Source: Spongilla lacustris
Taxonomy: Eukaryota > Porifera > Demospongiae > Spongillida > Spongillidae
Assembly (NCBI GenBank): GCA_949361645.1
Contig: OX442429.1
Coordinates: 3,203,147 to 3,267,146, forward strand
Direction: 5' to 3'
DNA: 64,000 nucleotides
Made by a program: the position numbers and the translations under genes. This document shows, in pieces, positions 37,756 through 49,072 of this stretch; the stretch's first letter is position 1; each line of letters opens with the position of its first letter. Below the pieces are notes generated by a model. That model had not been told where the DNA came from. It did no database searches and saw only the letters and a program-made list of their open reading frames with translations.

Positions 37756-39250
37756 TTACTGTGCTGCAGACTGGTCCCCAGACTTCTCTCCACCACCAGT
37801 TGATGCTGGAACACTTGGACGCACAATAGGCTGAGGTAGGCCTGGGCCTGAGAGATGCACAGCAGGGCGCACTGGTGGTATGCCCACACCAAATGGGCGT
37901 GGCATGGCTATGCCTGGACGTATTGTGAGGGGAAGTGTTGGACGTGACATAGGAACTGGCATGCCTGGACCTATGGCAGGAGTAGGCAGGCCTATATGCA
38001 CTGGTAGGGCTGCACATGTGGGAGGCCTCAGAGGATTGGTCGGAGGGAAACTTGGTCTAAATAGACTCATTGGAGGAAAAGCTGGGCTCACTGGAGGTGA
38101 TGTTGGGCTCATTTGAGGGGATGTTGGGCTCACTGGAGGTGATTCTTGGCTCATTTGAGGGGATGTTGGGCTCATTGGAGGTGATTTAGGGCTCATTGGA
38201 GGGGATGATATTTCAGTATGAGAGAAGGTCACTCTCAATGGGCTGGCTGGGGGAGAAGCGGTTAACATTCTTAAGCTTGTAGTGAGAGGCAGCTTTTCAG
38301 ATGATGTTGGGTTAGCAAATGGGTCAGCCATTGTGCTTCTGGCAGGCATGAAAGGTGGCTGCAAACAATGGGGTGCTGTGGTGGGCGGGGCTGAAGCTGG
38401 GATAGCAGTTCCAATTGGAGGAGGGGGATCACCCCCTATGGGTGGGAGGGGAAGGCCCCCTAAGGGTGGGAGGGGAAGGCCCCCTATGGGTGGGAGGGTA
38501 CACCTTCAATGGTAGAGATAGGTTTGCAGAACTCGGGAGGAGTTGGCCCCGCCTACTCATGCAGTCCCTCTGAGCTTCCCTTAGTGCTGGAGTCATCTTC
38601 TGAAAAAATAGCAGGAGGGGTCTTCTTTGGGGCCTGCTTCCCCTCACTGGGGCCCTTCCCCTTCTTTTCCATGTTCTAGGATAAGGCGTCTTGGGGGGCA
38701 AGCAGGGCTGGTAGCTTAGCCTCTACATGCAGAGGCTCCAGTCTGGTTGGTTGGAAGCTTTGGGTCTTTGGCAAGGGGACAGTTGGATCTGCCTGTTCAC
38801 CCTGGAGAGCCTTCATTGCCAGAATTGTAACCTTGGGGTCCTTCAGTGGGCGAAGGGTGATGCGAGAGTCTGAGATGGAAGCAGCAGCCTTTCGAGCTCC
38901 TGTCTGGTGGCTTGGACCAGATCTTGGCCTCTCCATCGTACTTCTTAACAGCCTTACCAGGGGCAAAGGTGTCCTTCCATTGCTGGACCACACAAAGGGC
39001 CTCTTTCCTCTGGCTCTTCAGCTTGTACTGTCTGTAGCAGAAGAAGACCTGACCACAATGGCCACCACACAGACTATGGCTATGATGATGGCACCATACA
39101 TGTAGGTGGGCAGGGAGGGTGCTGACCCTGCTGTGATGGTGCTGATGAGGGTGTAAAAGGAGCCCGCAAAGCCAGACACGCTCAGGTTAACTCTGCAAGA
39201 CAGCTTGTTCTGAGAGCAGGCCCCATCGCAGAGATGGGCCCCCACACAGC
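37756..39250 (-). pseudogene. C-terminal part of a surface protein: TM helix and proline-rich tail
   Basis: Minus-strand order is a Cys-rich juxtamembrane part (GAHLCDGACSQNKLSCRVNL), a hydrophobic helix YMYGAIIIAIVCVVAIVV (39051-39104), and a basic stop-transfer and tail (FFCYRQYKLKSQRKEAL, QQWKDTFAPGKAVKKYDGEA). A proline-rich tail follows with repeated SPPMSP/SPTSPQMSP motifs, ending at 37756 (GEKSGDQSAAQ). This is the layout of a single-pass type I receptor. The helix and the tail are in different frames, and further shifts and stops occur near 38500-38700. It is therefore probably a pseudogene, though unrecognised introns could explain part of this. Confidence 0.6.
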
Positions 39251-39688
39251 ACGCTGGTGCTGACCCCAGATAGGCTGAGATTGGCTTTAGAAATGAGTTG
39301 CAGTTCTGATCAAAGGTGAGGACACAGCTGGTGCTGGTGGGAGAGCTGGAGGGGCTGGGGGCAGGTCCACTACTGTGATCAGGAGGGAGATACCATCAAG
39401 CCACTGCCCTGTGTAGTCACCCCCAAGTGAAGGGGTGAAGGTCAGAATCTTGTCTTGGTGGACACTAGTGGCTGGTTTGTGGGTGAGTCAAAATAGATGG
39501 TGACTGTTGTCCATTTGCCGTACACGTTGTCTCCCGAGGAATTGCCCACCAACACCCCAATTATTATGGGGGTGAGGGGCATTGTCCCCCTCCACCAGCA
39601 TTAGGAATGGACTGCTGCTGTGGTCCGAGGGGGGGGGGGGGGGGGGGTAATGAGGGCGGCTAGTGAGACAATACTAGCCAGCATACCC

Positions 39689-41480
39689 AGCTCTATCCCG
39701 TAGCCCAGTGGGGACAGGTCCAGCACATCTGTGGTCTGGGAGGCACATAGCTGGCTAAGTTGAGAGAGCTAGTTGCAGGAGCATCACAAGGCGAGTGCCC
39801 AGGAAGAGCAGTACCCCGGGGTAATCCTGGAGCACACTGCTCTCCACCAGGTCATTCCTCACCTCTACCACTGTCACATTGGAGAGGGTACTACCAAAGC
39901 TCCCTGTAAGGCCTGGGGAGGTGGAGTTGGCCTGCAGCGAGGTGGCATCTGCCGTGATGGGTCCACCGGCTGGTTGGATAGCTTGCTGCATGGGCCCCTG
40001 TACTGATTAACTGACACTGTCCACACCCCTACGGCTATCTCTTGCTATGAAGCGCTTGAAAACGGCTGAGGGTAGCCTTCATCAGTGATGGTTATCTGGA
40101 ATTGGGTTTGATTCTTCCAGGCCCCTGTGTAGGCATCCGTTGTGTTGATGAAGGGAACTGCAAAGTCAAAGAACATGTCCACCTCTGAGGTATTGAGGAT
40201 GTATTTGGTGCTGTTTGTAGGGGCATGTTGGTGGCCTCGTAAAAGGTTATCAAGATCGTGTCACCTATGGATATCTTTGTGTCAGCTGCCCCACCTGGTG
40301 TGGCACTCACTTGCAAAGATGCTAGGGGCTGGCTTGGACACCAACACCTGCACACTGGCCATAGAGCACGGCGCCATCGTGGGCCACAGAGCACACCTGA
40401 TAACTGAACTGCTCATAGCCAGAGTAACTGGAGAAAGGTTTATAGGTGATGGTGCCCCACCCATATGGGGCCTCAGCTATGACCTGGGCCACACCATGGG
40501 TGGGGAGGGTCACAAGGGTAAGGAAGTGCTCGTTTATGCTCGAGGTGTTATAGAGGTTGAAAAGGGTTAAGTTGAGCTTCTGCAGCCCGGCTAAGTAGCT
40601 CTGAAGGTCGTTGAGGTCAAAGATGGCCGCACTCTGGTGACGGTACCAGTACACACTGCCATTATAAACAGCCGAGTCATCAAAAGGTCTGAAGGTGTGG
40701 CTCCCTCCAAAGGCCATCACAGCTGTCAGGGTCTGAAGAGTGGGCAGGTGGTCCACGCCTATCATGTAAATGGTCCCCACGGCAACGCTGCAGGCTATCT
40801 ATGCAGAGGTGGGCTGCACCCACATCTGCTGCAGGGTGCAGTTGAGGGGGAGGGGCTATCCCAATTCTGCTGCCCAGGTGGGGTCACACACAGAGTAGGT
40901 GAATCTATCCACTGGGGGTGTGTAGGTGGTGATCTCGTGGGTGTTATACATGCGAAGAGCCCCACCCATGGAGGTGGCGCCCAGGCTGCTGTCGGCTCCA
41001 GTGGTGGTGTTGACCTCATCAGAGTAGTGAGTGAAGTTGAGGGCCATTTCACACGCTTCATGGGCGTGTCCTCCAGTGTCTCCGCCTCCAGTGGGCGTAC
41101 AGGGTAGGGAGGGTAGTTGACGTAGATGATGTCCACTGTGATGTTGACTGGGGAGGAGCACGCCCTCTTTGTATAAGAAGACCCTGGTACCATAGTCATG
41201 GAGGGCAGGGTGGTAGGTGATGTCCTCTGTGGTGTTGTCCACACTCAGCCAACCATAGCCGCCCAGCGTGACATCAGGAAGGATGGATGAGCCTGTACGG
41301 TAGTCGTCATGGTCAATGAAGTTAGAACATTTGAGGTGAGGTTATGGTCCTCATAGATAGTAAACAGGTAGGAGTAGTTTGCGGGGGGAGTTGTACACTG
41401 GGGGTTATTCAAACTGAACCCTTCAATTATGGTGTAGACAGTTTCGCTCCAGTTGCCCCCCAGGTGGTCCAATATTCAGA
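39689..41480 (-). pseudogene. surface-protein ectodomain, copy A (cadherin-like/tandem-95-type repeats)
   Basis: Minus-strand segments read NFIDHDDYRTGSSILPDVTL, GWLSVDNTTEDITYHPALHD, FTYSVCDPTWAAELG, TITYKPFSSYSGYEQFSYQV and a motif GDTILITFYEATNMP...VYTGAWKNQTQF. The first four fit the tandem-95/cadherin-like fold (E/D-rich strand, HGxLxV, YxPxxxYxGxxxFxYxVCD). The GDTIxITF...YTGxW unit recurs near 39420 (GGDYTGQWLDGISLLIT). N-glycosylation sites are frequent. Lesions specific to this copy are a TAG near 40800, a 1-nt insertion near 40310 and a 10-nt loss near 40360. It is continuous with the TM/tail entry downstream. Role is unknown; cell adhesion or recognition would fit. Confidence 0.65.
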
Positions 41481-41528
41481 AGAGGTCACAGTCCTGTTCC
41501 CACTGGTCATGTTCTTGTTTTTATTACA

Positions 41529-41783
41529 GGACCTCATTGCTCTGATGACCTCCACCCAATCTGGATGTGAGCAAGTTGAGCACAGTACAACAGATGTACT
41601 GGATGAAAAATTCATACTGCTACAGTCCCCAGACTCAGAGGACCAGTTTGGAAATTGCAGTGCCATTGTCATATAATGGTTACTATCACTGATAGCAGTG
41701 CCATCCTCAAAGATGCCGTTATGGAGGGGGTGCAGGACACCCATGTGCTGTGTATTGTGCTCAAGGACTTCCTTACGGGCCAT
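41529..41783 (+). pseudogene. RacGAP1-like fragment and candidate exon on the plus strand
   Basis: After an acceptor-like TTGTTTTTATTACAG, the plus strand reads DLIALMTSTQSGCEQVEHST and DVLDEKFILLQSPDSEDQF. Then from 41716, in another frame, it reads GVQDTHVLCIVLKDFL, matching the RhoGAP stretch seen more fully at 57640. The same arrangement recurs at 62470-62700, with a TAG in the first piece. It is too short and broken to be a gene. Confidence 0.45.
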
Positions 41784-42300
41784 GCTAGTGGGAAGGGGAG
41801 GGGCTAGTGACGGAAGAGGGTGGAGGGTTTAAATGGCTGACCATCTTGGACAGCGAATGCTGTCAGTGTGACCCTCTGAACAATTATATTACCATCAGTG
41901 GTCTGTGGAAGAGGATATAGGGGGTTGTCTGTTTTCAGTGGTCTGGGGTCAAACCACTCACCCTGTGAAATCAAGATGCCATCCTTCATAGTCAGTAAAC
42001 ATCCGATATATATGGGCCGCACTCATAGACCCCATGGCAAATATAATGGTATAAATGTGGACCACCATGGTGGGCACTATTAAGAGCATGGCATAGCACA
42101 CCAAGGTCACCGAGAACAGAACGGCCATCTGCAGCCACCCTTATGCCCCACCCCCTCCTATTTCTCATTGGTTGGCCATGTGTATCTGAAGGATGAGTTG
42201 TATGGTAGTACGTGTACTTGCATATTCCTGGTACAGTCGTGTGGAAGGACACACAGCTATAGCCAAAGGCAACTTATTGAACCATCTGTGCAGCGCACAT
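41784..42300. other. mostly unassigned, possible surface-gene exon on minus strand
   Basis: The minus strand 41804-42022 reads GEWFDPRPLKTDNPLYPLPQ and TTDGNIIVQRVTLTAFAVQD without a stop. It could be a further upstream exon of the surface-protein gene. Not confirmed. Confidence 0.25.
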
Positions 42301-42302
42301 TA

Positions 42303-42332
<30 letters not shown>
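42303..42332 (+). repeat. poly-C tract
   Basis: About 28 consecutive C. Similar poly-G/poly-C tracts occur at 11761, 16376, 39630 and 62325. Confidence 0.95.
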
Positions 42333-42333
<1 letters not shown>

Positions 42334-42544
42334 CACCCCCAGGTGCTGCAACGTTTCATGGGCATCTCAGGGGACTACTGGCGTCAGTACTTGTCTCCGG
42401 TGGACAATCCAGATCCCCAGTCCCCAGCCAAGTCAGCTCATTCCCGGAATGGGTTCATATTTGTATTTGTAGAGATGAACTTTTCATAACAGATGATGTC
42501 ATAATTACTGTAGGAGGTGATGTCATAATAAATAATTGTATCAA

Positions 42545-42950
42545 AACAGTCTACCTACATGTACACACGACCATACATAAGCACACACATGTACATGCAC
42601 ACCTCCATACATAAGCACACACATGTACACACCTCCATACATAAGCATACACATGTACACACCTCCATACATAAGCACACACAACACACACATGTACACA
42701 CCTCCATACATAAGCACACACATGTACACATTAACACACCACCATACATAAGCACACACATGTACACACCTCCATACATAAGCACACACATGTACACACC
42801 TCCATACATAAGCACACACATGTACACACCTCCATACATAAGCACACACATGTACACACCTCCATACATAAGCACACACATGTACACACCTCCATATATA
42901 AGCACACACATGTACACAACTCCATACATAAGCACACACCCCCAGCCTGC
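42545..42950 (+). repeat. ~30-bp minisatellite
   Basis: About thirteen units of CACCTCCATACATAAGCACA followed by CACATGTACA, closely matching the array at 36650. Confidence 0.95.
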
Positions 42951-43121
42951 ACATGTACATCACATTTGTATTTTGTCTACTTCTCCAACACTTGGTCACC
43001 AAAGCACCACCAATGGTGCTCCAGGTGTACTAATGGGGGTTAAGGGTGCTCCATTTAGCCAATGTCAATGCATGAAGATCACAATTCCCAGCCATTTGAG
43101 ACTGAGGTCCCTCTGGGGCAC

Positions 43122-43386
43122 TTATAGTTGTATGCCAACAAATCTCCACTTGCCTGGAACCACAGCTGCAACATCATTCATCCGGTCCTCCATTGCTGGT
43201 TCTGATGACCTGGTCCCTATACATGTAAAATGACACATGCGTATAAGCACTGCAGCTGTACCAAAGGGATGGCACTCACCTGTCCTGGATGGTAACCACA
43301 TCAGCTGGTCCTCACTCACGTTTCCATTCTGGTCTTCTAAATGGTAAACTTCCACTTGTATGCTGACCTTGAACATACCACCACAG
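43122..43386 (-). CDS. last two exons of a death-domain-like protein
   Basis: Exon 43280-43386 follows the acceptor CTTCATATAG and encodes GMFKVSIQVEVYHLEDQNGN plus VSEDQLMWLPSRT, ending in a perfect donor (ACAG|GTGAGT). A 63-bp intron (43217-43279) ends TTTACATGTATAG. Exon 43122-43216 then continues in phase: GTRSSEPAMEDRMNDVAAVV, PGKWRFVGIQL, stop. The DVAxVVPGKWRFVGIQL run is the opening of a death domain as found in many sponge proteins. The sequence after the TAA (VPQRDLSLKW) still resembles the domain, so the stop may be a nonsense mutation. Upstream exons are not identified. Confidence 0.6.
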
Positions 43387-44068
43387 CTATATGAAGAGTG
43401 TCAGAGGTACAACAGGCTCCTAAGGCATCTTGAATGCAAACGGGACATTATGCATACTAGTATGGTACCTGAACACACTACAGGCACTGACTCTTGATTA
43501 TCAGATACCACTGTGGACAATACCTCTTATCTCCCTACACACCTCACTTTAAAAGCCTCATCAACAAGCACTCCTATATTAGAGAACATGTCAACAATGG
43601 TCACAATTTATAAGGAGTGCGTACGTACGCAGTTGCGATACAGACACAATGGCTTGCCATTTGGTGCACACCTTCCAAGAGGATGAAAAGTAGAACGGCC
43701 ACAAGATAGCAAAACAGAGCACTCGGTATATAGCTAAGGGGGGAACCTAATCATCAGGGAGGCACATCTTTCAAGGTACTTGAACTGGACACTTGGGTGC
43801 ATGGAGTCAGCAGAGTACGGCGGAGCCCGTATCGATATCTTTGGACTACATCATAGTCTATAACCATAGATAAACTATTATCTATGCTATATATATATAA
43901 CACCTAAACCTGAACTAATTGGCTTGCTCTATTTCTAAACCGTAACGTTCTATTTAGCTGTTAATAGCCTGTAATATGGTACATTGGCCCGAGCATTGGC
44001 CTGTTTTCACAAGAGCACGTGGATTGTCAGGTACGTTCTAACTTCATAATATCATGTGTACTAGAATA
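43387..44068. other. noncoding stretch
   Basis: Possible upstream intron or flank of the preceding gene. No further exon recognised. Confidence 0.4.
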
Positions 44069-44076
44069 AGATTCTG

Positions 44077-46438
44077 GGCATAAGTACAGTTTAGGTTCCG
44101 GAATTAATATTCATTACAATAGTAAGGTTTCGTGGCCAAGCCGTTTGTTTAGACATTATGAAATCATTAAGGCAACTCGGCATTGCGGAACTGCCGTTTC
44201 CTTCCGTGTAGCACGAGCTAGGGCCATTTCACCGCCAAAACTTGGCATAGCGTTTAGAAGTCCTAACATGTCACAAAACCACGCCTGTACGTATGCCACA
44301 CAGGCCCATGCCCACACTGGAGTGGTATCTCTAAAACCACGTGCATGGCGCCCGATAGTACGCGTGCAATACAATGGCGTACCTCTGAAATTATGATTGC
44401 CACACGCAATCCACGATCTTGTATGCACACCTTGGCGCCCAGGCCGAAGCAATATGCCAAAGTACTACTTCATACACAGTGTGGTCTAGGCCCCAGACTA
44501 TTCGTAGCACATCACACCACAACGTTTCATTGCGCATGCGCAATTAATATACCTTTTGTAGTTTACATGTTCTGCCACTTATCGAGGCGTACATTGTATT
44601 GCATCCCGATAGTAATTGTGGCGTCAATCGCGGTACAAAATTTGTCCAATAGCTATTGCAGTACAAAATTTGTCCAATAGAATTCTGGCAGGAGCGATCC
44701 GGATCAAGAGAGGGAAATGCGCGCCAAGAAGTCGACCAATCGTTTTAGTGGGCGCGTTAGATTTACTATTTTAATGGCGGGAAAGCATGTATAAAAACAC
44801 TTTCAAATGTACAGTTGTAATATATCATTGAAATGGCTGCTGGCCATGGACCTTTCGGGTTGCCATTAGATTAGAGTATTGGTCTTATAAAAGACTGCTC
44901 AAGAAGGTTCTGTGTGACAGGGACACGGCTATATCCTGGTGCAAGGCAAAAGGTCTGCTAGTACGATCGCAAAAATGCGGCCAGTGTAATGTACCAATGT
45001 CGTGGGTAAAGCACAACGGAATTGATGGATACAGGTGAGTCGGCCGGCGTTAAATTGCACGAATGTACGTATACTGCATATATAATTATACTGATGAATG
45101 CACTATAGATGGCGCTGTCCACGTTGCAGAAGGGCCAAATCCATTCGTGTGAATTCGTGGTTTTCGCGCAGCCATCTGAGCATTGAACAGATCCTTGAGT
45201 TGACATATCTGTGGACGAAGGATCTGTCACAAAAAACTATTATGAAGTGGGTGGACATATCCTCCAAAAGTACAATAGTAGATTGGTGCAACTTTTGCCG
45301 CGAGCTTTGTGCTGTTTTCATGGCTGAACACAGTCAAAAAATAGGTGGCCCCGGTACATGCAGTGGTGGAAGTGGACGAGGCTAAGTTCGGAAAAAGGAA
45401 ATATAACAGAGGCCGCTGGAGGGTAGGGCACTGGGTACTTGGCGGAGTAGAAAGGGGAACAGACAACGTCTTCATGGAAGTCGTTCCGACAAGAGATGCT
45501 GCGACGTTACCGGCTCCCCATAATTTTAAAGCATGTACTACCTGGAACCGAGATTCATACGGACGAATGGCGTTCCTACGCTCGGTTGCAGCGTCGGGGA
45601 TTCCAGCACCATACCGTGAATCATTCCGTTATCTTTGTTGATCCCACCACAGGAGCTCATACCCAGACAATTGAGAGTACTTGGGCACATGCGAAAAAAA
45701 AATACAAGAGGATGTTCGGGACGTCTTCTGAACTTTTCCCCACTTATCTGGTGGAATTTTCTTGGAGACGCCAATATGGGAAAGACACACCTTTTGCTAT
45801 GTTTATAAACTGCATTTCTTCAGTGTATCGCTTGTAACTGAGCCCTTGTATCTGCCTATATACGTGCATGTTGCTCATGTATACTTTTAAATGATCAATA
45901 GCAGAAACGGTGCAGCCGTCTGAGACTATACCGTACGAGAGGCCGAGGGTGCATGCACGGGTTGGTACTTAAGCGGTGGACGAAGCTGTAGGTCACGTGA
46001 CATTAAAATTATATTGATAGCTGCGCTCATAGCAGCACAAGTACTGTAGTAGGTCTACCTCATTATTTGCTTCGCGGCCCGGGCGCCAATCATATTCGAG
46101 TGCATACAAGATCGTGGATTGCGTGTAGCAATCATAATTTCAGAGGTACGCCATTGTATTGCACGTGGTTTTGGGGATACCACTCCAGTGTGGGCATGGG
46201 CCTGTGTGGCATACGTACAGGCGTGGTTTTGTGACATGTTAGGACTTCTAAACGCTATGCCAAGTTTTGGCGGTGAAATGGCCCTAGCTCGTGCTACACG
46301 GAAGGAAACGGCAGTTCCACAATGCCGAGTTGCCTTAATGATTTCATAATGTCTAAACAAACGGCTTGGCCACGAAACCTTACTATTGTAATGAATATTA
46401 ATTCCGGAACCTAAACTGTACTTATGCCAGATTCTGTA
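44077..46438 (+). mobile_element. Merlin (IS1595-type) DNA transposon with long terminal inverted repeats
   Basis: Perfect 8-bp target duplication AGATTCTG at 44069-44076 and 46439-46446. The ends begin GGCATAAGTACAGTTTAGG on both sides, and the inverted repeats run about 385 bp (44077-44460) and 365 bp (46073-46438). The left arm has a ~22-bp extra piece near 44345. The internal gene is an IS1595/Merlin transposase. Merlin elements are known for 8-9-bp duplications, which agrees; their repeats are usually far shorter than here. Confidence 0.93.
44833..45837 (+). pseudogene. Merlin transposase, split by an intron and frameshifted
   Basis: Exon 1 (ATG 44833, MAAGHGPFGLPLD) shifts frame near 44870 to EYWSYKRLLKKVLCDRDTAI. 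It carries the first half of a zinc ribbon (CGQCNVPMSW). An intron at 45035-45108 (GTGAGT...CACTATAG, 74 bp) is supported because joining gives an unbroken GIDGYRWRCPRC, the second half of the ribbon. The DDE core follows: VVEVDEAKFGKRKYNRGRWR (D at 45375), PGTEIHTDEWRSY (D at 45562) and GAHTQTIESTWAH (E at 45673). It ends at 45837 (CISSVYRL). Frameshifts near 45355 and 45505 break it, so it is a recent pseudogene with all catalytic residues still readable. Confidence 0.88.
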
Positions 46439-46541
46439 GTTATCCACTTGTCGTGGTACTGAAAGTCACGTTTGTCAACCATGGCGGGACTGGATTATAG
46501 CAACTTATATAGCAACTTATTAACATATACAACCGTACATA

Positions 46542-46777
46542 CTGCTAAACCTAAGCTAAACTAAGCCCAGCTAGATGGGTGTACCCTAAACTAAGCCCAG
46601 CTAGACGGGATGACAGTCGCTGATCCGCTAACAAATCCAGCTAGACCCATCGCCCATCCGAATTACATCCGGGTCTAGCTGGATTTATTAGCAGATCAGC
46701 GACTGTTCCCCCGTCTAGCTGGGCTTAGTTTGGGGTACGCCCAACTAGCTGGGCTTAGTTTAGCCTAGGTTCAGCAG
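46542..46777. mobile_element. small foldback/MITE, ~236 bp
   Basis: Arms of about 95-100 bp start CTGCTAAACCTAAGCTAAAC and end in its near complement. The motif TAAGCCCAGCTAG occurs four times, twice per arm. No coding capacity. Confidence 0.8.
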
Positions 46778-46845
46778 TACCTACGGTTAGGAAAGGGGGA
46801 GGGGGGGAGTAAAGTAAAGAGGAACCTAGTTCAACTCCCTACACG

Positions 46846-46896
46846 ATGTTTGGAGCTACTGGCGCCGAGGACCTGCGTTTGTTTAGAGTTGAGAGG
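46846..46896 (+). CDS. candidate first exon, not recognised
   Basis: ATG plus 17 codons (MFGATGAEDLRLFRVER) end in phase 0 at a good donor AGG|GTAAGA. No downstream exon is identified. Unspliced reading would end at 46982. Confidence 0.2.
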
Positions 46897-47112
46897 GTAA
46901 GACTGTTACCGGAAAAGGGACACTTTTCTGACAAGGTTTGTGAATTTAAAAACAACATAGACATGCTCAACTGGATTGGATAGGTAGCGCTTGAACAAAT
47001 TCTGGCAATAGCCTATCGTGTTAGCGTAGAAACAAGCATAAAACTCTTTTGGATCTCGTCTGCGGACCTAACACCTAATTTGGCCCTACGTAATGTAATT
47101 TTACGTGTTGAT

Positions 47113-47156
47113 TGACGTCACTCGAGTCTGAGTTACACGATAAGTTACTATAAATA
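47113..47156 (+). promoter_or_regulatory. candidate promoter: CRE palindrome and TATA box
   Basis: TGACGTCA (47113-47120) lies 28 bp upstream of TATAAATA (47149-47156), and a donor-like GTAAGT follows at about 47282. It could be a host promoter or a solo LTR. Nothing downstream confirms it. Confidence 0.3.
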
Positions 47157-47950
47157 TGCTGCACCACGTGAGACAAGTACACCGCCCAGTTGTTCGTTCC
47201 CGTCCGGTTATTTGATTATCTCGTACCCAGATATAAATTAACTACACTGATCTATGTCAGTCCTCGAACGAGGTGAATAACTGTAAGTGAGTTTTGTACA
47301 AGAACTAAGCTAACTGCCAACACATTATTCATTGTGGCCTCCTATTCGTACCAAATGACATTTAAAATCGTATCTAAAGCGGCTCTTAATTGTCTAGAAA
47401 AAAAGTGTCCCCAGCAACGCTTCGTAACCAAAAAACATCAAACCGCGTCACTTTGAATACATACAGGTCCGTGTCCATGATAGATATAAGGCAGACAACA
47501 ACGCCAAATGTATTGGCGATAGTTGAACTGTATTAAAAAAATAAGCTTTTCCAGACAATTGGGGCGTTCTGACTAATTTTTAAAAAGTTGAGTTCGACCA
47601 AAAAACATTCGAATTTCACGGACGCGGTGTTAATTAGCTTCCAAATGGTTGCTCGATGCAGTCCTTACACTCGTGACTATATTATGAAACGTTTGGCAAA
47701 CCAATCTTCACAGTTTTATGAATAGAGTCAGGGCCGTCGTCGCCGGTTTGGTTGCACGGTTTTAACCGGACCACTTTTTCTCCTTGTTGTCTCGGTCTCA
47801 GACCCATTTTATTACATCATGGTATGTTATTTCACTACGTCACTTACGTTACATGTTCATCGTTAAGATCTAAATTTATATACATGCGTCAACCCTGTCT
47901 TTACATACTACTACATGTGGCGATCAATGTCTGATCGCGTGCTACAGGAC

Positions 47951-48960
47951 CAGGGCTGCCGCGATATATCGCGATATTTTTTATATATCGCGATATGCGA
48001 TATATCGCGATATTTGTTGGGTCATATCGCGATACAAACGTACACTGGATAGACGGAAGAATAGACGGAGAAAGACGGAAATATACGGGAAAAAATTCAG
48101 CAGATGCAACTAGTGTTGGGCCACACACATACATTCGAATTCCGCTGTGGTGCTGCGTACATGTATACATGTACTGTAAATTATATCCGCCCCCATCGAA
48201 ATAAAAATCAGCCGCCCATGTAAGTATTTAAACGTGTAACCGCGAACGCTCGTTATAAGCTTTTTCACCATATTATACAAGTATTATTATACTGTCACGG
48301 AAAAGTTCACGGTTATCGAGATAATATCGTTAAGCATGACTGCACGAGTCTTTTTTCCATGAGGAAGATGCATCAGGTTACTTACAACACGACCATAAAA
48401 TCATTTTGGAATCATTATGTGATCGGAAAGCATATACTTAATGTTCAATCACGCAGTGATTTAATCATCTCTTAAACTCTTTTCCTGCATGTGATATTAT
48501 GCCACAAAAAATGTATTTATCCAGCCCGAGTAAGTGACTTCATGCATGATTTCTTTTCTGGTGTATAACTCATGCCGTGGAGCAAGCCCTTTCTAAAGGT
48601 ACAGTCGAGGCTAAGATAGCTAGATACTACCTTATTCCATTTTGGCAACACTCTACTGATTCATGTATACCGGTATATGTACCAATGTAGTGTCTCTTCC
48701 CCTCCCCACCCCTCCGGGCCGGCCTCCCCCCTCCCACGCCCTATATACATGTACATGTATAGTATTTTATAAATTATGTGTTTGTTCTTGTGTCGCCACC
48801 ACAACAACGCAGCCTCAACTTGCATGAAAATTGTGGGGCTGGCTATTGATAAATTATCGCACAATGAATATACTTAAAATATCGCAATACAATATCGCGA
48901 TATTTTACTCATATCGCGATATAGGCGATATCGGTTAATGACCATATCGCGGCAGCACTG
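47951..48960. mobile_element. non-autonomous hAT element, 1,010 bp
   Basis: Perfect 8-bp target duplication TACAGGAC at 47943-47950 and 48961-48968. Terminal repeats are CAGGGCTGCCGCGATAT and CAGTGCTGCCGCGATAT, fitting the hAT CAnnG rule. Inside both ends are clusters of the palindrome ATATCGCGATAT. No transposase frame. Confidence 0.92.
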
Positions 48961-49072
48961 TACAGGACCCATTAGCATGTTGTACAAAGTTACTAAACCA
49001 GCAGTTCCATTTAAAATGGCTACTATTGCTGATGTGCGAGTGTCTTGATGAGACCACCATCCTAAAGTTCTA

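Noticed and set aside
42541..43002. Minus-strand HVCAYVWRC and MCVLMYGGVY repeat frames
   Set aside because: Products of the 30-bp minisatellite, open in several frames with no other protein features.
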